A program made the translations under genes and the position numbers. The notes beneath the pieces were generated by a model that saw only the letters and a list, made by a program, of their open reading frames with translations, had not been told where the DNA came from and ran no database searches. 64,000 nucleotides of DNA from the NCBI RefSeq assembly GCF_007859935.1, contig NZ_SJPO01000005.1:310001-374000 (forward strand), given 5' to 3'. Position 1 is the first letter of the stretch. Every line of letters begins with the position of its first letter. Below are positions 1 to 8,370 of this stretch, piece by piece. The stretch is from Posidoniimonas polymericola (GTDB lineage Bacteria > Planctomycetota > Planctomycetia > Pirellulales > Lacipirellulaceae).

Positions 1-119
1 GCGGCGGACGGCGTCCCCGCCAGCGACGCCAGCGCAGCCGTGCCGAGCCCAACCGCGCCCTGGTTCAGGAAGGCGCGGCGGCTCTGCAGCAGCAGGTGCT
101 CTCGGATCGGGTCGGGCAT
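1..119 (-). CDS. DUF1501 family protein, N-terminal fragment
   Basis: The first 39 residues are visible, and the gene continues beyond the left edge. They read MPDPIREHLLLQSRRAFLNQ and then a small hydrophobic stretch, a twin-arginine-like leader (SRRAFL) typical of planctomycete DUF1501 proteins, which are exported and sulfatase-related. It lies 49 bases downstream of a PSCyt/DUF1553 gene on the same strand. That pairing recurs throughout the phylum, so the two are probably co-transcribed and act together in the cell envelope. The family has no settled biochemical role. The call rests on the leader plus the neighbour, because the diagnostic domain itself is outside the window. Confidence 0.72.
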   Translation of the reverse strand, partial: MPDPIREHLLLQSRRAFLNQGAVGLGTAALASLAGTPSA

Positions 120-168
120 AGGTCGTTCGGGGACGAAGGTTGCTTGAGGGCCTCGCGGCCCGCTACTA

Positions 169-3100
169 CTACTCGTTCACCAGCACTTCGTCGAGGTTCA
201 GCACCGTGTTGGCGACCAGCGTCCACGCGGCGACAACCTCGGCGTTCACCTCTGCTCGTCGGGGCGTCGTGCCGGTTGCCACCAGCTCGCTAGCGGCCTC
301 GGGGTCGGCCGCGTACCGCTCGTGCGACCGCTCGTACAACCCGACAAGGGTTGCCGACTCGTCGCTGGTTGGAGGCCGCAGCGTCGCCAGCTCAAACAGC
401 TCGGCCGCCACCGTCTGCGGCGCCGCGTCGCGCGGCTGCTCGGCCAGGCAGCGTTCAGCCAGGGCGCGGGCGGCCTCGACAAATTGGTCTTCGTTCATCA
501 GTAGCAGCGCCTGCAGCGGCGTGTTGGTTCGCTCGCGGCGTACGGTGCAGCTCTCGCGCGAGGGCGCGTCGAGGATGGTCATCTGCGGCGGCGGCGCGGT
601 CCGCTTCCAGAACGTGTACAGGCTGCGGCGGCGCCCAGCGCGGGGCGAACTGTCGGCCTTGAACAGGTTGGTGTTCGACCCGGTGTAGGCGACCGCCTTC
701 CACAGGCCGTCGGGCTGCGGCGGTTTCACCGAAGGGCCGCCCAGCTCGTGGACCAGTTGCCCGCTGATCGCGAGCGACTGGTCGCGGATCACCTCCGCGT
801 CGAGTCGCCGCCGCGGCCCGCGGGCCAGGAGTCGGTTGCCGGGGTCGGCCTGGGCTGCTTCGGGCCGCGCGTCGGACGACTGCCGGTACGTGCGAGACAG
901 CACAATCATTCGGATCATATGCCGCAGGTCCCAGCCAGACTCACGGAACTCGACCGCCAGCCAGTCGAGCAGTTCTGGGTGGCTTGGGTAGGCGCCCTGA
1001 ATGCCGAAGTCGTCGGCGGTCTCGACGATGCCGATTCCGAAGAATTGCTGCCACAGCCGGTTGACCGTCACCCGGGCGTGCAGCGGGTGCTCGGGCGAGA
1101 TCAGCCACTGGGCGTACCCCAACCGGTTGGCTGGCGCCCCCGCGGGCAGCGGGGGCAAGAACCCAGGAACCGTTCGACTCAGCGGTCCACGCTGCTCGTC
1201 AGGGGCATCGTACTGCCCCCGCAGCAGGACGTACGCCGGCTTCGGCTGATCGGTCTCACGCATCACGAGAGTAGTGGGGATGTCGGACCGGAGCTGAGCG
1301 AGTTGGTTGGCGACCTCTCTCATCTGCTCGACGGTCCGCTGCAAGCCGACGTCCTGGCTGACGGCCAAGCGGTAGTGCCGCCGCACCGCCAACCGCTGTT
1401 CCGGCGTGCGTTCGCTCTCAGTAACCGCCAAAGCCGCGGCGACTCCCGACGGCAAGGCGCCGACCCGCGCGTCATCGGCCCACTCGAGTACAAAGGCGGC
1501 GGTCCGATCGCTGCCTTCATCGCCGCCGGGCGTCACAAGCTTGACGAGCAGCTCGTTGGCGCCCTCCTTAAGGTCTAGCGAGACCTCGACTGGCGGCGAG
1601 TCGAGCGCCCCCTCCTTCTTCAGCGTGTTGTGGATCCGCTTGCCGTTCAGCAGCACTGCGAAGCCCCCCCGCACGCGGAATCGGGCGACAACCTTGGTCG
1701 GCTCGGCGGCGGTTACCTCGCGGTGCAGGTAGTTCAGCGCCACGCGGCCGGCGAGGTCCTCGTGAACACGGCCGTCGATCCACTCCGGGTGGGGACGCCA
1801 AGCGGCCCGCTTGGCGCGGCGGGCATCGTAGTCGGCAGAGAGATCAACCGCCGCCCCCTCCGGGCCGAAGTCTTGCGACGTCAGGTACCGCATCGGCCCG
1901 AAGAACGGGCCGACCTCGCTCCAGACTGAAGCCGTCACCGGGGGCGCATCGCCTGACTCGCGGAGCGACTCGGCCCAGTCGCGTTGCTCCTGCTCCAGCA
2001 CCTCGTCGTCGCGGAGCAGTCGCTGCTCGAGCTCGCGAATCTCCCCACGAAGCCGCTCGATAGCTGCCGACTGCGCACGGGTCGGGGCGAAGATCGACGG
2101 CGCCGTGTCGCGGGCGTTCTGGTCCATGGCGGGGCCGTCGATGCTGTTGAAGAACGCGTAGCTGGCGTAGAAGTCTTGCTGCGAGATCGGGTCGTACTTG
2201 TGGTCGTGGCAGACGGCGCAGCCCATTGTCAGGCCGAGGAACACCGAGCCGGTCGTTGATACGCGGTCGACCACGTTGCGGACCTCGACCTCAGCATCGA
2301 TCGACCCGCCTTCGCTGGTCGAGACGTGGCAGCGGTTGAACCCGGTGGCGATGATGTCGTCGAGCGTCGGGTTCGGCAGCAGGTCGCCCGCCAGTTGTTT
2401 CACAACGAACTCATCCCACGACAGGTTCTGGTTGAATGCCTCGATTACCCAGTCGCGGTAGCGCCACATTTCGCGGTAGTTGTCGAGGTGCAGGCCGTGG
2501 GTGTCGCCGTAGCGGGCGGCGTCGAGCCACTGCCGCGCCATGTGCTCGCCGTAACGGGGTGAGTCGAGCAGGCGATCCACTACCCGCTCGTAGGCGTCCT
2601 CTCGCTTGTCGGCCAGGAACTCGGCGACCTCGTCGGGCGTCGGCGGCAGACCGATGATGTCGAGGTAGGCGCGGCGGATCAGCTTGCGGCGGTCGGCCAC
2701 GGGGGCCTGCCCGCAGCCGAGCTCGGCGAGACCAGCGACGATAAAGGCATCGATGGGCGTGTCGACAACCGCACCAGCAGGCGCCACTGGCAGGGTGGGC
2801 CGGACCGGCGCAACGAAGGCCCAGTGGTCCTGGTACGGGGCGCCCGCGTCGATCCAGCGGGCGAGCGTCGCCTGCTCTTCGGGGGTAAGGCTCTTGCCGC
2901 TGTCCACCGGGGGCATCCGCAGGGCGGCGTCGCTCGTGTTAATCCGGGCGACAAGCTCGCTCGCCGCGGCGTCGCCCGGCGTGATGGCATGGACGCCCTG
3001 ACGTAGCTGCTCGATCGCCGCGTCACGCACATCGAGCCGCAGGTCAGCGGCACGGTTCGCCTCGTCGGGGCCGTGACACGCGAAACACTTGTCCGCCAGG

Positions 3101-3198
3101 ATCGGCCGGACGTCGCGGCTGTACTGGAGCTGGCCAAGGGACGCGGCTTCGGCGAACGCCCCCCACAGGAGTACGGCGGCAATCGCGTGCGGCTTCAT
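169..3198 (-). CDS. PSCyt1/DUF1549/DUF1553 planctomycete cytochrome-like protein
   Basis: This 1009-residue protein starts at the ATG that gives a signal peptide (MKPHAIAAVLLWGAFAEA); the longer in-frame extension has no signal. A c-type haem motif CFACH sits at residues 38-42 inside the PSCyt1 segment (YSRDVRPILADKCFACHGPD). The DUF1549 region follows (RRAYLDIIGLPPTPDEV, then HMARQWLDAARYGDT and a second CAVCH motif). DUF1553 forms the C-terminal third (VNRLWQQFFGIGIVET, TPLQALLLMNEDQFVEAA). An LPPLP-type linker and a central lectin-like stretch lie between. It is predicted to be exported, and to work with the DUF1501 product encoded just downstream. Polysaccharide metabolism is often suggested for this family but is not proven. 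Confidence 0.93.
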   Translation of the reverse strand: MKPHAIAAVLLWGAFAEAASLGQLQYSRDVRPILADKCFACHGPDEANRAADLRLDVRDAAIEQLRQGVHAITPGDAAASELVARINTSDAALRMPPVDSGKSLTPEEQATLARWIDAGAPYQDHWAFVAPVRPTLPVAPAGAVVDTPIDAFIVAGLAELGCGQAPVADRRKLIRRAYLDIIGLPPTPDEVAEFLADKREDAYERVVDRLLDSPRYGEHMARQWLDAARYGDTHGLHLDNYREMWRYRDWVIEAFNQNLSWDEFVVKQLAGDLLPNPTLDDIIATGFNRCHVSTSEGGSIDAEVEVRNVVDRVSTTGSVFLGLTMGCAVCHDHKYDPISQQDFYASYAFFNSIDGPAMDQNARDTAPSIFAPTRAQSAAIERLRGEIRELEQRLLRDDEVLEQEQRDWAESLRESGDAPPVTASVWSEVGPFFGPMRYLTSQDFGPEGAAVDLSADYDARRAKRAAWRPHPEWIDGRVHEDLAGRVALNYLHREVTAAEPTKVVARFRVRGGFAVLLNGKRIHNTLKKEGALDSPPVEVSLDLKEGANELLVKLVTPGGDEGSDRTAAFVLEWADDARVGALPSGVAAALAVTESERTPEQRLAVRRHYRLAVSQDVGLQRTVEQMREVANQLAQLRSDIPTTLVMRETDQPKPAYVLLRGQYDAPDEQRGPLSRTVPGFLPPLPAGAPANRLGYAQWLISPEHPLHARVTVNRLWQQFFGIGIVETADDFGIQGAYPSHPELLDWLAVEFRESGWDLRHMIRMIVLSRTYRQSSDARPEAAQADPGNRLLARGPRRRLDAEVIRDQSLAISGQLVHELGGPSVKPPQPDGLWKAVAYTGSNTNLFKADSSPRAGRRRSLYTFWKRTAPPPQMTILDAPSRESCTVRRERTNTPLQALLLMNEDQFVEAARALAERCLAEQPRDAAPQTVAAELFELATLRPPTSDESATLVGLYERSHERYAADPEAASELVATGTTPRRAEVNAEVVAAWTLVANTVLNLDEVLVNE

Positions 3199-3434
3199 AC
3201 CAGTCACCAATCGGCTGCCTTGAGGATAGCGAGGAGAGCGCGGCGGGGACGCTAGCTCACATCTTAGCCGGCCCACCGTGCATGGTCCAACTGGCGATGA
3301 CGGCAATCTACGGCAGCGACCCGATGCTGGCAGCACGGCAGCCACCCCCGCGATACCCGCCTAGCCTCGTTCGAGCGTTCTCCCTACAGTTCCCGCAGAC
3401 CCCCTCACCCCGCAGCTCTGCCCCGACTGGTACG

Positions 3435-4661
3435 ATGCGCTCGTTTTTTCTTGCCCTCTGCAGCTGGAGCCTGATCTCTCCGACGGCACTTGCCGCCGGC
3501 GTGCTGGTGCTCTCGCCGGTCGAATTGCAACCGGGCCTGCAGCGGTGGATCGAGTTCCGCACGGGACAGGGCTGGGAGGTCACGACCGCTGCCCCGCTTA
3601 ACTCAGCGGAAGCTATGGCGGGGCAGATTGCCGCAGCGGCCAAGCAGAGCGAGAGCCTAGCGTGCGTCGTTCTGATCGGCGACGCGGCGGCCCCCCACAC
3701 CCGACTAGCGGCTGCTTCGCCCACCGCATACCGCCCATCGGTCGTCAGCGGTGTCTACAGCGGCGAGGCCCACATCGCCACCGACAACCCGTTTGCCGAT
3801 CTCGACGGCGACGACGCCCCCGAGCTCGCGATCGGCAGGATACCCTGCTCATCGCCGGCAGAACTGGCCGGGTACCTGGACCGCGTGATCGCCTTCGAGT
3901 CGGCCTTAGAGCCGCGGCCGACCAACCTCAACATCGTGGCGTCTCCGGGGCGGTTCTCGCCACTGATCGATTCCATGATTGAATTCACAGCTGAGCAGGC
4001 GCTGCGGCAACTCACCCCGACCGGGAGCGAACTCAAGGCGATCTACAATTCGCCTGCGAGCCCCCACTTCCCCAAGACGCCGTTCCGCAACGCGTTGCTG
4101 GCTGGCCTCCGCGAGCCGGCGCTCGCCTGGGTCTACCTGGGCCACGGTTCGACCTGCGGCCTGGACCGCGTCGAACCTCGGGCTCACGCCCACCGGATCC
4201 TGCACTGCGTGGACCTGCCCCGTACCGACGCTCCGACGCCGGGCCCCGTCTTTGCCGCGATGCTGGCCTGTGAGACCGGCCGCATTGACGCCCCCGCCGA
4301 GTGCCTGGCGGAGTCGATGCTGCTGTGCCCACGGGGTCCGCTGGCGGTGCTCGCCAGTTCGCGTGTGTGCATGCCGTACGGCAACAGCGTGCTCGGCATC
4401 GAGCTGTTGAACTGCCTGTTCGAGCCGGGCAAATCCGAGTCGCTGGGCGAGTGCGTCCGGGAGGGCAAGCGGCGGGCACTTCGGGACGACTCGAAACTGC
4501 CGCTCCGCAAATCGGTCCGGCAGATCGGACTTGGGCTCTCGCCCAACGCCGACGCCCTCGACCAAGAAGTCGTCGAGCACGTGCAGATGTACAACCTGTT
4601 GGGCGACCCACTGCTGCGGGTCAAGCAGGTCGCCCCCCTGCAGACGCACTCGGCCGACTAG
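3435..4661 (+). CDS. Secreted C25 (gingipain-type) cysteine peptidase
   Basis: The protein has 408 residues from the ATG that opens a signal peptide (MRSFFLALCSWSLISPTALA). The body looks like a peptidase family C25 catalytic domain: strand and loop LACVVLIGDAAAP, an Asp-rich DLDGDDAPELAIGRIP stretch, the catalytic His in VYLGHGS (His237) and the catalytic Cys in LACETGRI (Cys279), followed by the family's QMYNLLGDPLLRV near the end. No propeptide, adhesin or sorting domain is visible, so it is much smaller than Porphyromonas gingipains. It stands alone, divergent from the PSCyt gene. Arg or Lys specificity cannot be read from the sequence. A caspase-fold protein of other specificity is the alternative. 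Confidence 0.85.
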   Translation: MRSFFLALCSWSLISPTALAAGVLVLSPVELQPGLQRWIEFRTGQGWEVTTAAPLNSAEAMAGQIAAAAKQSESLACVVLIGDAAAPHTRLAAASPTAYRPSVVSGVYSGEAHIATDNPFADLDGDDAPELAIGRIPCSSPAELAGYLDRVIAFESALEPRPTNLNIVASPGRFSPLIDSMIEFTAEQALRQLTPTGSELKAIYNSPASPHFPKTPFRNALLAGLREPALAWVYLGHGSTCGLDRVEPRAHAHRILHCVDLPRTDAPTPGPVFAAMLACETGRIDAPAECLAESMLLCPRGPLAVLASSRVCMPYGNSVLGIELLNCLFEPGKSESLGECVREGKRRALRDDSKLPLRKSVRQIGLGLSPNADALDQEVVEHVQMYNLLGDPLLRVKQVAPLQTHSAD

Positions 4662-4707
4662 CCACCGGCGGCGCGTCCACCGACGCGGCAGAGTCGCCGG
4701 CGCAACG

Positions 4708-4743
4708 AAAAAACCCCGACCCAGTGTTTCCACGGGGCCGGGG
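4708..4743 (-). terminator. Rho-independent terminator after the PEP-CTERM gene
   Basis: Read on the minus strand, CCCCGGCCC and GGGTCGGGG form a nine-pair stem with one G-T pair, followed by six T residues. It lies 44 bases past the stop of the PEP-CTERM gene. Confidence 0.8.
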
Positions 4744-4786
4744 CTGAAAGCTAACCTAGTTTACTGCAACGAGTCGCAGCTCCACC

Positions 4787-5485
4787 TCAGACGAGCCGGC
4801 GGCGGCCAAGGGCCAGCAGCAGGCCGAATGCGGCGACCGAGATGGTCGACGGTTCGGGCGTCATCTGTCCCGTGATCGAGATCACGCCGTCGCGAGCCAT
4901 GCCGAAGGTGTTGGTAAAGGCCGTGTCTGTCGCGGTGTAGGAGAAGCTGACTTCGTCCTGGAACGACATGCCCGGCAGAGACTGACCGATCACCGAGCCG
5001 GTGCCGACCACGCTGAAGATCTCGAAACCTGGCCCCGGAACGATCCGGGTGGCGCTGAGCGTGTCGAACGAGATACGCAGGTACGCATCCCCGGCTGCTC
5101 CGTCGCCAGTGCCAACCCACCAGACGAACTCGTTGGTGCCGCTGAGGGTCAGGTTGGTGGTCCCAACCGGGAGGCTGGCCGGTGCGCTCTCGATGAGCAG
5201 GTCGGCGTAGATCCCGTCCGGAGGGGTCATCCAGGAACCGAGTAGCGGGCCGCCGGCCACCTTAAAGCTGGCCAGGTCGGCGTCGTCGGCCTTGCCGGTG
5301 TCCATCTCCCCACTGGGGTTAAGGACGTCCGCGGCGTCGTCGACGATTTTGCCTTCGCTGCCTTTGTACTCGAGGTCAACACCAGCGATGTTGACGTTGA
5401 GCAACGCGGCGGAAGCCTGTCCCGACACAATCGCCAGGACGGTAAGAGCTGCTGCCGCAGGCAGGAAGCTAAAGGTTCGTTTCAT
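4787..5485 (-). CDS. PEP-CTERM sorting domain protein
   Basis: A 232-residue exported protein. The start is the ATG preceded by AAAGGAT, opening a signal peptide (MKRTFSFLPAAAALTVLAIV). The C-terminus has the full sorting signal: PEPST, a hydrophobic helix (ISVAAFGLLLALG) and a basic end (RRRLV). The middle is a beta-rich region with no catalytic motif I recognise. Proteins of this class are exported, cleaved by an exosortase and often associated with extracellular polysaccharide. No exosortase gene is in the window. It is transcribed alone and ends at a clear terminator. Confidence 0.9.
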   Translation of the reverse strand: MKRTFSFLPAAAALTVLAIVSGQASAALLNVNIAGVDLEYKGSEGKIVDDAADVLNPSGEMDTGKADDADLASFKVAGGPLLGSWMTPPDGIYADLLIESAPASLPVGTTNLTLSGTNEFVWWVGTGDGAAGDAYLRISFDTLSATRIVPGPGFEIFSVVGTGSVIGQSLPGMSFQDEVSFSYTATDTAFTNTFGMARDGVISITGQMTPEPSTISVAAFGLLLALGRRRLV

Positions 5486-5625
5486 AATTCTTATCCTTTC
5501 AGGGTCGCCCGGCTCGGCGGCTTTCAAGCGGCCAAACGGACCAACGTTGTCAATCAAGTAAGCTTCTTCACCAACGTGGCCCGCTGGCGGGCCTTCGACT
5601 CTCGCGGAGAGGTTCCCCGGCTTAT

Positions 5626-5805
5626 TCACCACGACACCCGCTTGTTGCGTCGTTGGTGGATGCCGTTAGAAGAGTTGGCCTTCCGAGAGCCCCGCGAACG
5701 ACTACGGTCGACATTCGTCGACTTGGCGTTCGATCGCGTGGGTCGTTCCACGCCGCCCTTGCGGTCGCGGAACTCGTCGAATGCTTCTGAGCCAGCTGAC
5801 GCCAT
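5626..5805 (-). CDS. Small basic protein with NGIHxRR C-terminal tail (59 aa)
   Basis: A 59-residue frame starts at an ATG with GAGGG about eight bases upstream. It begins MASAGSEAFDEFRDRKGG, continues through an Arg/Ser-rich middle (DRSRSRGSRK) and ends NGIHQRRNKRVSW. The tail closely matches that of the 60-residue protein encoded about 0.8 kb upstream on the same strand (NGIHRRRRRKVAW, also ending at the Trp). Two independent small genes sharing a tail argue that both are translated. The high Arg/Lys content suggests nucleic-acid or membrane-surface binding, but no known domain is recognised. A longer frame over the same bases is in a different register and lacks the tail. Confidence 0.7.
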   Translation of the reverse strand: MASAGSEAFDEFRDRKGGVERPTRSNAKSTNVDRSRSRGSRKANSSNGIHQRRNKRVSW

Positions 5806-5994
5806 GGCTTAGACCCTCGTATCACCTAAGTTGCTTTACATTCCTCGGAGCAGTCCCTTGCTCACCGGGTCGCGAACCAAACGCGAGGAAACCCGGCGGA
5901 GTGTTGAATCAAGTTGTCGGAATCGGATGCATTGGCTCCCCCGGGTACCTAACTCTTACTTCGCCGCCATGAGCGTCACGGTCGTCCTGCGGGA

Positions 5995-6483
5995 TCAGAC
6001 CGAAGCCCCCAGCGTGTCTTGTTTTGATTTACGCTCGTGCAGACGCCGCGCTTCCGCGCAGGCGGTTGACAGGCTGTCCCAGTCCGCCACGCCCGGCACG
6101 TAGAGCCAGGCGCCGTTCTGCCGGGCCCACAATTCGGTCTCAGGGTCGGCCCGCCGGTCGTAGGCGATGACCAACCCGCCCGACGCACCGTTCAAGATCC
6201 GGAACAGGTCGGACAAGAGTTGCCGATGTAGGGTCGGGGCGATGTCAACAATCGCGAGCCCGAAGCAGTGCAGGAACGCCCGGCGGAGCGAGTCGCGGGG
6301 ATCGTCGCTGGACGCGCAATCCCAACCCGCTCCGCTAGCTGCCCGTTGCATGCCTTCGATGAAGGCATCCTCCCTGCTAACAAGCAGACACTTCCCTGCG
6401 AAACCCGCGGTCCGCCGTCGTGCGTTGCGACGCCCCTCCGCGGACGTCCGCTTCGCGTCGTGCGCTGTTTGCAAAGGACTCAT
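5995..6483 (-). CDS. Degenerate response-regulator receiver-like protein
   Basis: 162 residues, starting at the ATG preceded by GAGGTATTT. After a basic N-terminus (about 30 residues) the pattern of a CheY-like fold is visible: strand GKCLLVSRED, helix FIEGMQRAASGAG, strand WDCASS, helix DSLRRAFLHCF, strand GLAIVDIA with an Asp at the usual phosphorylation strand, helix LSDLFRILNGA, strand GLVIAYD, and strand AWLYVPG. The N-terminal acidic pair is incomplete, so phosphorylation is uncertain. There is no output domain. It lies between two tiny genes that share a C-terminal tail, all on the same strand. The receiver assignment is a fold-level inference. Confidence 0.6.
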   Translation of the reverse strand: MSPLQTAHDAKRTSAEGRRNARRRTAGFAGKCLLVSREDAFIEGMQRAASGAGWDCASSDDPRDSLRRAFLHCFGLAIVDIAPTLHRQLLSDLFRILNGASGGLVIAYDRRADPETELWARQNGAWLYVPGVADWDSLSTACAEARRLHERKSKQDTLGASV

Positions 6484-6645
6484 TTGGAAATACCTCGTAC
6501 GTAAACAAGAATTCGCCAGCTGAAGCACTCGGCAGACGGCCCCGGGGGGGACGGTGGGGCGTGTTGAGCCCCCTTTGCCCCGAGCGCTGCGCCCCCTTTG
6601 GCGGCAGCGCTGGCAGTCTTCAGCCGGCCACTCCATCCGGCTGGA

Positions 6646-6828
6646 TCACCACGCCACCTTCCGACGGCGGCGACGGTGGATGCCGTTGATAGACTGTGGC
6701 GCCTTGCCCCGGGTGCGGCCGCGTTGTGGACGCTGCGTCTTCGACCCGTTCGGACGCCGACGGCTGCCCGCTTCGAATCCCTCGCCGTACTCAAAACCGC
6801 CCTGCTCGTACAGTTGCTCGTTGCTCAT
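6646..6828 (-). CDS. Small basic protein with NGIHxRR C-terminal tail (60 aa)
   Basis: 60 residues from the ATG with AGGAG upstream. The N-terminal half is acidic and aromatic (MSNEQLYEQGGFEYGEGFEA). The C-terminal half is strongly basic (GSRRRPNGSKTQRPQRGR) and ends SINGIHRRRRRKVAW. The last 13 residues match the tail of the 59-residue protein encoded at the other end of this three-gene stretch. Apart from the tail the two proteins differ in sequence, which suggests the tail is the functional signal. Function is unknown. An in-frame ATG nine codons upstream is possible but lacks the ribosome site. Confidence 0.68.
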   Translation of the reverse strand: MSNEQLYEQGGFEYGEGFEAGSRRRPNGSKTQRPQRGRTRGKAPQSINGIHRRRRRKVAW

Positions 6829-7225
6829 TGCCTCGCTCCTTTGGTTGAGAGACACCTACCGATGAAGCGCACCGCATCCGCGGTCGCGCCAAGATTCATA
6901 CTGCGGCTGCACGAAGCACAGCCGTGGCTGGGGTCCCTTTAAAGCGAGAGGCGTGCCAGAAGTGGCGCCGCCCCGCAGGGAGCGGCCGCAAGCACCAATG
7001 GTTAAACAAGTTGCGACCTGGAGAATTCCAGTAAGCCTCAGCGGAGTCCCGATGGACGCCTCCCCAAAGCAGTGATGCGGCCGGCCGAAAAGATTCCGCA
7101 AGTGCTTTAAATTAAACGAGTTACGGCGACTTTCACAATACGTGTGAGCCCTCATCACAATGGTGAAGCAGCGTCGGGTAACGTCGCCAAGTAGGAACCA
7201 GCGGCAGAACGACGGCTCACCAAAC
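6829..7225. other. Non-coding stretch upstream of the 60-residue gene
   Basis: About 400 bases between two minus-strand genes. The open frame across it (6856-7245) has no recognisable composition or motif and runs through the terminator of the isomerase gene. I see no RNA gene or repeat. It presumably holds the promoter of the small basic protein gene. Confidence 0.5.
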
Positions 7226-7261
7226 GAAAACAGGGCCGAACGCACGGAGCGTCCGGCCCTG
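7226..7261 (-). terminator. Rho-independent terminator of the isomerase-like gene
   Basis: On the minus strand AGGGCCGGACGC pairs with GCGTTCGGCCCT (one mismatch) around a short loop and is followed by GTTTTCG. It begins 32 bases after the stop of the upstream gene. Confidence 0.75.
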
Positions 7262-7292
7262 GGGGGCGTATTTAATTGTCGCGGCTGGCGTC

Positions 7293-8204
7293 CTAGGCGA
7301 CGCTGGTCCGCACGCGTTCGAGCAGAGCCTTAGTCTGGCGGATTCCTTCGTACTCGTCCCCGTCGCCTTCCCACTCGATGCCGACGTAGCCGTGGTAGCC
7401 GGCGTCCAAGACGATCTGCATCATGCGGAAGTAGTCGATATCGACCTCGTTGCCCTCGTCGTCGAACCGCTTGGTCTTCGCCGAAACCGCTTTGGCGTAG
7501 GGCATCAGCTGCTTGACGCCCAAGTAGCGGTCGTAGGTCTCGCCGCCGCCAATGTTGAAATTGCCAAAATCGGGCAGCGTGCCGACGTTCGGTCGCCCAA
7601 CCCGCTTCATGACGCCCGCGAGCCACTTGCCGTTGGACGACAGCCCGCCGTGGTTCTCGACCAGGACGTTCATTCCCCGCTCATCGGCAAACTCGCCCAG
7701 CCGGCTCAGGCCGTCGGCGGCCAGCTTCTGCTGCTCCTCGAACGAGCCCGAAGAGGCCGCATTCACGCGAATCGCGTGGCAGCCGAGGAATTTGGCCGCT
7801 TCGACCCAGCGGTAGTGGTTCTCGACCGCCTGGGTCCGCTTCTCGTCCGACGGGTCACCAAGGTTGCCCTCGCCGTCACACATGATCAGCACGCTGCGGA
7901 CCCCGTGGTCGTCGCAGCGGGTCTTGAGTTCGGTGAGGTAGTCGTGGTCCTCGGCCTTGTCCTTGAAGAATTGGTTGACGTACTCGACCGCCTCGATGCC
8001 GAACTCCTGCTTCGCAACCACCGGGAAATCGAGGTTCTCCATTTTCCCCCCGAATAGGGTCTTGTGGAGTGACCACTCGGCAATGGAGATCCGGAAGGCA
8101 GGCTCGGCGGCCTCGGCCCCCGAGGCAGACAGGCAGGTCGCGGCGCCGTAGCCCGCAACCGCGGTCGCCAGGAATCCACGGCGGTCCAAATTCATCATAG
8201 ACAT
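7293..8204 (-). CDS. Tat-exported sugar phosphate isomerase/epimerase-like TIM-barrel protein
   Basis: 303 residues from the ATG following AAGGGG. The N-terminus is a twin-arginine leader ([19 protein letters not shown]). The body belongs to the AP-endonuclease-2-like TIM-barrel superfamily: [61 protein letters not shown]. The conserved Glu, His and Asp residues sit where the metal ligands of xylose-isomerase-like proteins lie. Planctomycetes have many exported members whose substrates are not known, so hydroxypyruvate isomerase would be an over-reading. It is transcribed alone, diverging from icd. Confidence 0.85.
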   Translation of the reverse strand: MSMMNLDRRGFLATAVAGYGAATCLSASGAEAAEPAFRISIAEWSLHKTLFGGKMENLDFPVVAKQEFGIEAVEYVNQFFKDKAEDHDYLTELKTRCDDHGVRSVLIMCDGEGNLGDPSDEKRTQAVENHYRWVEAAKFLGCHAIRVNAASSGSFEEQQKLAADGLSRLGEFADERGMNVLVENHGGLSSNGKWLAGVMKRVGRPNVGTLPDFGNFNIGGGETYDRYLGVKQLMPYAKAVSAKTKRFDDEGNEVDIDYFRMMQIVLDAGYHGYVGIEWEGDGDEYEGIRQTKALLERVRTSVA

Positions 8205-8370
8205 TACAGCCCCTTGTGAATCAGTAGGTAAGTCGGTCCTCAAAGCCTCGCCATTCTGCCTGAATGGGCGGCGGCACGCAAATACGCGACCCATTGACCG
8301 CTTGCGTCCGACCCGACCAAAATCGTGGCTTCCTAAGCCAATTTAAGATGCCAACCCGAGGTCTTTTGCG

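Noticed and set aside
5622-5825. A 67-residue frame overlapping the 59-residue small basic protein
   Set aside because: It is in another register, lacks the shared NGIH tail and has no ribosome site as good as the shorter frame.
6856-7245. A 129-residue minus-strand frame between the small basic gene and the isomerase gene
   Set aside because: It crosses a strong terminator, has mixed composition and no ribosome site.
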